This document shows, piece after piece, positions 5,884-11,459 of a stretch of 11,459 bases of DNA. The stretch is from Acetobacteraceae bacterium (lineage in GTDB: Bacteria; Pseudomonadota; Alphaproteobacteria; Acetobacterales; Acetobacteraceae): positions 1-11,459 of the forward strand of contig JACMOQ010000365.1 in NCBI GenBank assembly GCA_014377905.1. Direction: 5' to 3'. The notes under the pieces were generated by a model. It was not told the DNA's origin. It did not search any database and worked only from the letters and a program-made list of their open reading frames with translations. The position numbers and the translations under genes were made by a program. Positions within the stretch are counted from its first letter, which is position 1, and every line of letters starts with the position of its first letter.

Positions 5884-7905
5884 ATGACAAATCCGTTCTT
5901 CGAACCCTGGACCACCCCCTTTGGCGCCCCACCGTTTGACCGCATCCGCGCCGAACACTTCCCGCCGGCCTTTGATCGCGGCATGGCTGACAACCTCGTC
6001 GAGATCGGGGCGATTACCGCCAATCCCATGCCGGCCGACTTCGCCAACACCATTGAGGCGCTGGAGCGTTCAGGAAGGCTGATGACCACTGTCGGCGCGG
6101 TATTCGGCAATCTGGTGGCGAGCCTCGGCGACGATGGCTTGCAGGAGGTCGAGCGCGATTATGCGCCCAAACTCGCTGCCCATGGCAGCAAAGTGTCCCT
6201 GAACCCGGCTTTGTTTGCCCGGGTGGCTGATCTTTATAGCCGCCGCGAAGAACTGGCCTTGGCGCCGGATGCGCGCCGGCTGCTGGAACGCACCTATCTC
6301 GGGTTTGTGCGCAGTGGCGCCGCCCTTGACTGTCCGGCCAAAACCCGCATGGCCGAGATGTCCGAACGGCTCGCCACGCTGCACACCGATTTCGGCCAGA
6401 ACGTGCTGCATGACGAGCGCGCCTGGCATTTGCCGCTGGCCGAGGCCGATCTTGCCGGCCTGCCCGAGTTCGTCCGTGATGGCGCGGCCGAGGCAGCGCG
6501 GGAACGTGGGCTGGCGGGCTACGCGATCACGTTGTCCCGGTCGCTGATCGATCCGTTCCTGACATTTTCCGCCCGACGCGATTTGCGCGAAATTGCCTAT
6601 AACGCCTGGATCGCCCGTGGCACCCATCCCGGCCCCCATGACAATATGGCGCTGATTCCGGAAATTCTCGCCTTGCGGGCCGAGCGTGCCCGCTTGCTGG
6701 GCTATGCGCATTACGCCGATTTCCGCCTCGCCGACACCATGGCCGGCACGCAAGATGCCGTCGGGCGGTTGACCGGCGAGGTTTGGCAGGCGGCCTTAGT
6801 GCGGGTGGACGATGAACGTTCGGCCCTGCTGAAAATGGCTGGCGCCGACGGGCTGAATGCGATGGCGGCCTGGGATTGGCATTATTATGCCGAGCAGGTG
6901 CGGCAACGCGAATACGCCCTCGATGAAGCCGCGCTGAAGCCTTATTTCGTTTTCGAAAATATCCAGCAGGCCGCGTTCGATACCGCCGGCCGGCTGTTTG
7001 GCCTGTCGTTCGAAGCGCGGCCGGACATCGCGACGTATCACCAAGATGTGCGTGCGTACGCGGTATCGGAAGGCGACCGGCATATCGGCCTGTTCCTGTC
7101 CGACCCGTTCGCCCGCGCCGGCAAACGATCCGGCGCGTGGATGAGTTCGTACCGCGAACAACAATCGCTCGACGGCGAAATTCGTCCGATCATTGTCAAC
7201 AACAACAACTTCGCCAAAGCCACCCCTGCCCTGCTGAGCTTTGACGATGCCGAGACTTTGTTCCACGAGTTCGGCCATGCGTTGCACGGGCTGCTGTCGG
7301 ATGTGCGTTTTCCGTCGCAGTCCGGCACATCGGTGCGGCGTGACTTCGTGGAATTCCCGAGCCAGGTCTATGAACATTGGCTGTCGGTGCCGGAAACCCT
7401 GCAAGCCTATGCCCGCCACCACGCCAGCAACGAACCGCTTCCGGTGGCCTTGATGGACCGCCTGCTGGCAGCGCGCAATTTCAACCAGGGTTTTGCAACG
7501 ATCGAATATACCGCCGCAGCCATTCTCGACATGGACCTGCACGCCCATCCTGACCCGGCCGGCCTCGATATCGCAGCGTTTGAACGGGAGACCCTGGCCC
7601 GCATCGGCATGCCAGCCGAAATCGGGGTGCGCCACCGCCCGCCGCATTTCCAGCATCTGTTCGCCGGCGCCGGATACGCGGCGGGATATTATTCGTATTT
7701 ATGGGCGGAAGTGCTTGATGCGGATGGGTTTTCAGCCTTTGAAGAGGCCGGCGATCCGTTCGATCCGGGGGCCGCGGCGCGGTTGAAGCTGGTGCTGCAA
7801 TCGGGCGACAGCGCGGACCCGATGGCGCTCTATGTCGGGTTCCGTGGCGCGGAACCGGGGACGGCGGCGTTGTTGCGCAATCGCGGGCTGGCCAAGGCGT
7901 CATAA
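5884..7905 (+). CDS. dcp: M3 family metallopeptidase, peptidyl-dipeptidase Dcp type
   Basis: This 673-residue protein is close to the usual 680 of Dcp/oligopeptidase A enzymes, which are zinc peptidases trimming short peptides; Dcp releases C-terminal dipeptides. The N-terminus (NPFFEPWTTPFGAPPFD) is typical of the Dcp branch and supports this start although no clear Shine-Dalgarno precedes it. A long helical lid domain covers about 1-400. The active site is H461-E462-F-G-H465 in FHEFGHALHGLL, with the third ligand E490 in DFVEFPSQ, 29 residues on, as in thimet oligopeptidase. The substrate-cleft segment GAGYAAGYYSYLWAEVLDAD follows near the C-terminus. No signal peptide is visible, so it is probably cytoplasmic. 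It lies 138 bp after the binding protein on the same strand, consistent with joint use of peptides; the spacer repeats may separate their expression. Oligopeptidase A is the main alternative. Confidence 0.92.
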   Translation: MTNPFFEPWTTPFGAPPFDRIRAEHFPPAFDRGMADNLVEIGAITANPMPADFANTIEALERSGRLMTTVGAVFGNLVASLGDDGLQEVERDYAPKLAAHGSKVSLNPALFARVADLYSRREELALAPDARRLLERTYLGFVRSGAALDCPAKTRMAEMSERLATLHTDFGQNVLHDERAWHLPLAEADLAGLPEFVRDGAAEAARERGLAGYAITLSRSLIDPFLTFSARRDLREIAYNAWIARGTHPGPHDNMALIPEILALRAERARLLGYAHYADFRLADTMAGTQDAVGRLTGEVWQAALVRVDDERSALLKMAGADGLNAMAAWDWHYYAEQVRQREYALDEAALKPYFVFENIQQAAFDTAGRLFGLSFEARPDIATYHQDVRAYAVSEGDRHIGLFLSDPFARAGKRSGAWMSSYREQQSLDGEIRPIIVNNNNFAKATPALLSFDDAETLFHEFGHALHGLLSDVRFPSQSGTSVRRDFVEFPSQVYEHWLSVPETLQAYARHHASNEPLPVALMDRLLAARNFNQGFATIEYTAAAILDMDLHAHPDPAGLDIAAFERETLARIGMPAEIGVRHRPPHFQHLFAGAGYAAGYYSYLWAEVLDADGFSAFEEAGDPFDPGAAARLKLVLQSGDSADPMALYVGFRGAEPGTAALLRNRGLAKAS

Positions 7906-7935
7906 TAGTTTATTCACCGGCGCCCGACATTGTTT

Positions 7936-7965
7936 AACCGGAAGCAAAATTGCCCGCTTCTGGTT
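7936..7965 (+). terminator. Stem-loop after dcp, possible terminator
   Basis: AACCGGAAGC (7936-7945) pairs with GCTTCTGGTT (7956-7965): 10 bp with one G-U pair and a 10-nt loop, 30 nt past the dcp stop. No proper T-run follows, so it is a weak terminator candidate or an RNA-stability hairpin. It lies before the small secreted-protein gene. Confidence 0.4.
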
Positions 7966-8008
7966 TGCGTAAAGCGGCCACGTGCCTGAACCTCAAAAGG
8001 AATTCTCG

Positions 8009-8275
8009 ATGTCTAAATACAACACCACTTGCGGGCTACTGGCGCTTATCCTGGCGACAAGTTTTGCGGCGCCAGCCAGCGCGCAGATCACAGATCCTGA
8101 TATGACCTGCGCGGGCTACCTGAAACAGGTTGCGGCCACCGGACCGACGCCGAAGACCGGCGATGCCAGCATGGACAAGATGGCGGCGGACCTCGACAAG
8201 AAGATGGCGGATTACTGCAAGGCGCATCCGACTGAAAAGGCGATGGACGCCGCGATGAAGGCGTTGGGGGGATAG
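8009..8275 (+). CDS. Small secreted two-cysteine protein, HdeA-like
   Basis: This 88-residue precursor starts at the ATG at 8009, 6 nt after AAGGAA (7997-8002). The signal peptide runs to AAPASA (residue 25), leaving a mature protein of about 63 residues. The mature part has exactly two cysteines, C34 in DMTCAGYLKQ and C70 in MADYCKAHP, with a helical end MDAAMKAL. This pattern (TC-x-x-[FY]-L near the start, C-K-x-x-P later, disulfide expected) resembles HdeA-type acid-stress periplasmic chaperones. The similarity is judged by eye and the linker between the cysteines is different, Lys/Asp/Met-rich. A related unnamed small periplasmic family is possible. It converges with pyruvate kinase (26 bp between stops) and appears to be a single-gene unit. 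Confidence 0.75.
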   Translation: MSKYNTTCGLLALILATSFAAPASAQITDPDMTCAGYLKQVAATGPTPKTGDASMDKMAADLDKKMADYCKAHPTEKAMDAAMKALGG

Positions 8276-8301
8276 GCCAACCAACATTTCGTCGACGCGA
8301 T

Positions 8302-9735
8302 TTACTTCACCCGCGCCACCCGCAAAGCATTCGTCGTCCCCGGCTGCCCGAACGGCACGCCGGCGATGACGATGATTTCCTGGCCACTGGTGGCGAATCC
8401 ATCGGCCTTGGCGATCCGGGTTGCGGTGTTCACCGTCTCGGTCATCGAACCCACCTCGCCGACCGTCACCGCATGCACGCCCCACACCACCGCAAGCCGG
8501 CGCGCGGTGATGATGGATGGCGTTAGGCCCAGGATCGGCGCTTCTGGCCGTTCACGCGCCGCCCGCAAGGCAGTGCTGCCGGACGCGGTGAAGGCGCAGA
8601 TGGCCGGTGCCGAAATCGTATGCGCGACCTGGCGGGCAGCGGCTGCAATGGCATCGGCGGCCGAGGCTTCGGGCGCGGATCGCGATGCCTCAATCATCGC
8701 GCGCCAGCCATCATCTAGTTCAACGCGTGCGATGATGCGGTCCATGATGTTGACGGCCTCGTAAGGATATTGCCCGGCGGCGGTTTCGCCTGACAGCATC
8801 ACCGCATCCGCGCCATCGAAAACGGCGGTGGCGACGTCGGACGCCTCGGCGCGGGTTGGCGCGGGCGCGCTGATCATGCTTTCCAGCATTTGCGCCGCCA
8901 CCACCACCGGCAAACCCCGCGCGCGGGCGGCGCGGACGATGCGCTTTTGGGCGAGGGGGACTTCCTCGGGCGGCAATTCCACCCCGAGATCGCCGCGCGC
9001 CACCATTACCGCGTCCGACAGCGCCAGGATCGCGTCGAGATTGTCCAAGGCTTGCGGTTTCTCGATCTTGGTCATCAGCCAGGCGCGGCCGGCGACAATT
9101 TCGCGCGCCTCGGCGACGTCCTCTGGGCGTTGCACGAAGGACAGCCCGATGAAATCGACGCCGTGGTCCAACGCAAAGGCGAGGTCATCACGGTCTTTGA
9201 CGGTCAACGCCGGGATCGGTAGCACCATGTCGGGCACGTTGACGCCCTTACGGTCCGATAGCGGCCCGCCGACCACCACTTCGGTCAGCAGATGATCGTC
9301 ACGCACCCGGGTCACCCGCAGACGCAATTTGCCATCGTCGAGAAGAAGATTAGTGCCGATGGTGGCTGCTGCAATGATCTCGGGGTGCGGCAATTCAACC
9401 CGCGTGACATCCCCCGGCGTTGGGTTGAGGTCGAACCGGAAGCTTGCGCCGGCTTGCAAGGAAATCCGCCCGCCCCCGAACCGACCGACCCGCAGTTTCG
9501 GCCCTTGGACATCGGCCAGAATACCAATCGGGCGCTGAAACTTCTTCTCCAGGTCGCGGATCATCGCGATGCGGGCGGCGTGATCGTCGTGGCTGCCATG
9601 GGAGAAGTTGAGCCGGAACACATCGGCACCCGCTTGGAACAGCCGGGCCAACACCTCGGGCGTTGAGCTCGAGGGGCCCAACGTGGCGATGATCTTGGTG
9701 CGGCGGCGGCGGCGCAGCTTGGGGCGGAGGTTCAT
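8302..9735 (-). CDS. pyk: Pyruvate kinase
   Basis: This 477-residue enzyme transfers phosphate from PEP to ADP, giving pyruvate and ATP in the last step of glycolysis. Motifs: TKIIATLGPSS (13-23), FRLNFSHGSHDDH in the substrate loop, DVQGPKLRVG, the B-domain segment ending LLLDDGKLRLRV, the catalytic lysine K223 in MTKIEKPQAL, the metal site MVARGDLGVELP, and GADAVMLSGETAAG. The C-terminal regulatory-type domain is complete (TASGSTALRAARERP onward). The N-terminus is unusually arginine-rich (five Arg at 8-12). The ATG overlaps the glycerate kinase stop as ATGA (9732-9735), with AAGGAA (9741-9746) 5 nt upstream, so the two are probably translated together. A pyruvate kinase paired with a TtuD-type gene recalls ttuE of tartrate utilisation. 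It may be the only pyruvate kinase or a pathway-specific second copy; the window cannot tell. Confidence 0.97.
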   Translation of the reverse strand: MNLRPKLRRRRRTKIIATLGPSSSTPEVLARLFQAGADVFRLNFSHGSHDDHAARIAMIRDLEKKFQRPIGILADVQGPKLRVGRFGGGRISLQAGASFRFDLNPTPGDVTRVELPHPEIIAAATIGTNLLLDDGKLRLRVTRVRDDHLLTEVVVGGPLSDRKGVNVPDMVLPIPALTVKDRDDLAFALDHGVDFIGLSFVQRPEDVAEAREIVAGRAWLMTKIEKPQALDNLDAILALSDAVMVARGDLGVELPPEEVPLAQKRIVRAARARGLPVVVAAQMLESMISAPAPTRAEASDVATAVFDGADAVMLSGETAAGQYPYEAVNIMDRIIARVELDDGWRAMIEASRSAPEASAADAIAAAARQVAHTISAPAICAFTASGSTALRAARERPEAPILGLTPSIITARRLAVVWGVHAVTVGEVGSMTETVNTATRIAKADGFATSGQEIIVIAGVPFGQPGTTNALRVARVK

Positions 9736-11045
9736 GGGGTTTCCTTAGGCGCGACCAGGATCGCACGAATATCATTCACATTGGTTAAGGTCGGCCCGGT
9801 GCGGATCAGATCGCCGATGCCATCGAACAGCCGGTAGCTGTCATGGCCATCGAGCAGCGCGCGCGGCACAAGGCCGGCGGCGATGGCACGGCCAAGCGTG
9901 TCTGGCCCGATCAACGCCCCGGCAGCATCCTGGTTGCCGTCAATCCCGTCAGTGTCGCCCGCTACCGCCCAAATGCCGGGTTGGCCGACGAGTTTCACCG
10001 CCAGCGCCAGCAGAAATTCAGTATTGCGGCCGCCTTGCGTTACCTTGGCGGTGGGGTCGAGGGTAACAGTGGTTTCCCCGCCCGACAGCACCACCGCCGG
10101 GGCGGCGATAGGCAGGCCATGGGTCTGGATCGACTGGGCGATGCCGGCCATGACGATGCCAAGCTCGCGGCTTTCACCTTCGAGCGCGTCGCCGAGGATC
10201 AGCGGGGTAAGTCCCAACGCCCGCGCCGCATCGGCTGCCGCGCGCAGGGCCATAGCCGGGGTGGCAATCAGGCGGTAATCGGCCGGTGGCAGGCTGCCCG
10301 GCTTGGGGGTTTCGTCATCGTCTTGTGCAAGCCTCGCCATCACCGCATCGGGCAGCGTCATCCGGTAGCGCGCCACCAAAGCGCGGGCGTCGGCGAATGT
10401 GCTGGCGTCCGGCACGGTCGGGCCGGACCCGATCACGCCAGGATCGTCACCCGGCACGTCACTGATCGCCAAGGTCACCAGGCGCGCCGGCGCGGCGGCA
10501 GCAGCCAGGCGCCCGCCCTTGATGGCCGAAATGTGCTTGCGGATGACGTTCATCTCGCCAATCGTTGCCCCACACTCCAACAGCACCCGATTGACCGCGA
10601 TCTTGTCGGCAAGCGTAAGGCCCGGGGCAGGCCGCGCCAGCAAAGCCGATCCACCGCCGGAGATCAGCGCGATCACCAGATCATCCTTGGTCAGCCCCTG
10701 CACGGCGGCCAGGATTTTGGCGGCGGCGGCTTCGCTGTTGGCATCGGGGCGCGGATGCGATGCCTGCAGAACTTCGATATGCTGTGTCGGCACCGCATGT
10801 TCGTAGCGGGTCACCACCACGCCAGACAGCGCCATATCAGGCCAGGTATCTTCCAGCGCTGCCGCCATTACCGCTGCCGCCTTGCCAGCGCCGACCACGA
10901 CAACGCGGCCAGATTTTGGACGGTCGGGCAAATGGCGGGCCAGCACTAGGCGCGGATCGGCTGCTGCCACCGCTGCGTCAAAAATCCCGCGCAACGCCGC
11001 CCGCGCCGTAGCGTCTGTCCATCCCATGCTTGGTTCCGCTATCAT
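9732..11045 (-). CDS. Glycerate 2-kinase (MOFRL family, TtuD/GckA type)
   Basis: The 437-residue protein matches the glycerate kinase family once annotated as hydroxypyruvate reductase (TtuD). These enzymes make 2-phosphoglycerate from D-glycerate and ATP. Visible features: helix RGIFDAAVAAADP, VVGAGKAA with the likely catalytic K55, the glycine loop ISGGGSALL from S129, MNVIRKHISAIKGGRLA, SDVPGDDPGVIGSGPT, and the MOFRL-type C-terminal domain with LSGGETTVT, GGRNTEFLLALA and AGDTDGIDG (about 361-369). Start: ATG at 11045 has little ribosome signal. ATG at 11027 (residue 7, MGWTDATARA) follows a GGA and fits the family's N-terminus about as well, so the first six residues are uncertain. It is co-transcribed with pyruvate kinase (ATGA overlap), giving a glycerate to pyruvate route with enolase supplied elsewhere. 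It diverges from the DUF1244 gene, with 65 bp between the starts. Confidence 0.93.
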   Translation of the reverse strand: MIAEPSMGWTDATARAALRGIFDAAVAAADPRLVLARHLPDRPKSGRVVVVGAGKAAAVMAAALEDTWPDMALSGVVVTRYEHAVPTQHIEVLQASHPRPDANSEAAAAKILAAVQGLTKDDLVIALISGGGSALLARPAPGLTLADKIAVNRVLLECGATIGEMNVIRKHISAIKGGRLAAAAAPARLVTLAISDVPGDDPGVIGSGPTVPDASTFADARALVARYRMTLPDAVMARLAQDDDETPKPGSLPPADYRLIATPAMALRAAADAARALGLTPLILGDALEGESRELGIVMAGIAQSIQTHGLPIAAPAVVLSGGETTVTLDPTAKVTQGGRNTEFLLALAVKLVGQPGIWAVAGDTDGIDGNQDAAGALIGPDTLGRAIAAGLVPRALLDGHDSYRLFDGIGDLIRTGPTLTNVNDIRAILVAPKETP

Positions 11046-11058
11046 TTCGCCAGACTAT

Positions 11059-11072
11059 GGCAAAATCTTGCC
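11059..11072. repeat. Short inverted repeat in the divergent glycerate kinase/DUF1244 region
   Basis: GGCAA (11059-11063) and TTGCC (11068-11072) flank a 4-nt AATC spacer; pairing extends by a T-G and an A-T pair. It sits inside the 65-bp region shared by two divergent genes, so it could be an operator. The arms are short, and chance is a real alternative. Confidence 0.3.
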
Positions 11073-11098
11073 GTCCGCACCATCTCTGCCGTCTGATC

Positions 11099-11103
11099 AG
11101 GAG
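11099..11103 (+). promoter_or_regulatory. Ribosome binding site fixing the DUF1244 start
   Basis: AGGAG lies 7 nt before the ATG at 11111. The frame is open back to an ATG at 11030, but that start would lie inside the divergent glycerate kinase gene and lacks such a site. Confidence 0.65.
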
Positions 11104-11110
11104 TGCCGCC

Positions 11111-11416
11111 ATGCCCACCCCCTCACTCGCCCCCGCCACCACCGAGGCCCTCGAAGCCGGGGCTTTCCGCCGACTGGTTGCGCATTTGCGCGAACGAAGC
11201 GACGTGCAAAACATCGATATGATGAATTTGGCCGGGTTCTGCCCCATTTGCCTGACCCGTTGGTATCGCGAGGAAGCCGCCACAAAAGGCATCACCATCG
11301 CCGATACGGATGCGCGTGAAATCGTTTACGGCATGCCTTACAAGGACTGGCAGGCAAAAAATCAGGCGCCGGCCACGCCTGAGCAGCAGGCCGCCTTCGC
11401 CAAATCGCATCCTTGA
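11111..11416 (+). CDS. DUF1244 family protein
   Basis: This 101-residue protein matches the DUF1244 family of small cytosolic proteobacterial proteins with no established function. The conserved core is obvious: FRRLVAHLRERSDVQNIDMM, then NLAGFCPICLTRWY with a C-x-x-C pair (C44, C47), a helix EEAATKGI, and the signature AREIVYGMPYKDWQAKNQ followed by the ATPEQQAAF helix. The CxxC could bind a metal or be redox active, which is inference. The start at 11111 has AGGAG upstream and gives the normal family length. It diverges from the glycerate kinase-pyruvate kinase pair; from memory, DUF1244 genes often lie near pyk in alphaproteobacteria, which would make this conserved synteny. Confidence 0.92.
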   Translation: MPTPSLAPATTEALEAGAFRRLVAHLRERSDVQNIDMMNLAGFCPICLTRWYREEAATKGITIADTDAREIVYGMPYKDWQAKNQAPATPEQQAAFAKSHP

Positions 11417-11423
11417 CCGGGAT

Positions 11424-11448
11424 GGCGACCGGGGCTAGTCCCGTCGCC
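11424..11448 (+). terminator. GC-rich hairpin after the DUF1244 gene
   Basis: GGCGAC (11424-11429) pairs with GTCGCC (11443-11448), and GGG (11431-11433) with CCC (11440-11442), leaving a bulged C and a GCTAGT loop. It begins 8 nt after the DUF1244 stop. No T-run follows before the window ends, so terminator function is probable by position but not typical in form. Confidence 0.5.
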
Positions 11449-11459
11449 CGACGCAGGCA

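Noticed and set aside
6796..7656. Minus-strand frame of 286 codons
   Set aside because: Antisense to the M3 peptidase, covering its HEFGH active site region.
9843..10949. Plus-strand frame of 368 codons
   Set aside because: Antisense to glycerate kinase; no motifs, composition rich in Arg, Gly and His as expected of a mirror frame.
1..11459. Mobile element, phage, toxin-antitoxin, CRISPR or defence system
   Set aside because: No transposase, integrase, nuclease, repeat-spacer pattern, tRNA attachment site or terminal repeats were seen on either strand.

Overview
The window looks like chromosomal DNA of a high-GC alphaproteobacterium. An Acetobacteraceae/Rhodospirillales-type host is my best guess, based on the TPR lipoprotein form, the glycerate kinase-pyruvate kinase pair and the DUF1244 gene; this is inferred from remembered families, not from a search. 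No rRNA, tRNA, CRISPR array, integrase or transposase is visible, and base composition is even apart from some AT-richer intergenic stretches. It reads as core or near-core metabolism, not a mobile island.

Layout, left to right. (1) Minus strand, from 1561 off the left edge: a TPR-repeat lipoprotein, cut by the window. (2) 1562-1993: a gene-poor stretch holding at most one 67-codon plus-strand reading frame with a good ribosome binding site. (3) Minus strand: a class II aldolase (start 4044) and an M20 metallodipeptidase (1994-3394) joined by a 4-bp ATGA overlap. (4) Plus strand, diverging from that pair: an exported family 5 (oligopeptide-type) ABC substrate-binding protein without its permeases, then an M3 peptidyl-dipeptidase (Dcp type). 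Between them lies a spacer of interlocking inverted repeats. (5) Plus strand: a small secreted two-cysteine protein resembling HdeA-type periplasmic proteins. (6) Minus strand: a glycerate 2-kinase (TtuD/GckA type) and pyruvate kinase, again joined by an ATGA overlap. (7) Plus strand, diverging: a DUF1244 protein, followed by a GC-rich hairpin at the right edge.

Two functional themes stand out. The first is peptide capture and breakdown: the binding protein could deliver oligopeptides, the M3 enzyme releases C-terminal dipeptides, and the M20 enzyme splits dipeptides. The coupled aldolase does not obviously fit this scheme and is the odd member. The second is a short carbon route: glycerate kinase makes 2-phosphoglycerate, enolase (elsewhere) makes PEP, and pyruvate kinase makes pyruvate. 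This matches the tartrate/glyoxylate/glycerate gene logic known as ttuD-ttuE. I did not find a clearly new biological system. The best leads are the aldolase-dipeptidase coupling, the alternative-pairing spacer at 5748-5838, and the small secreted protein.
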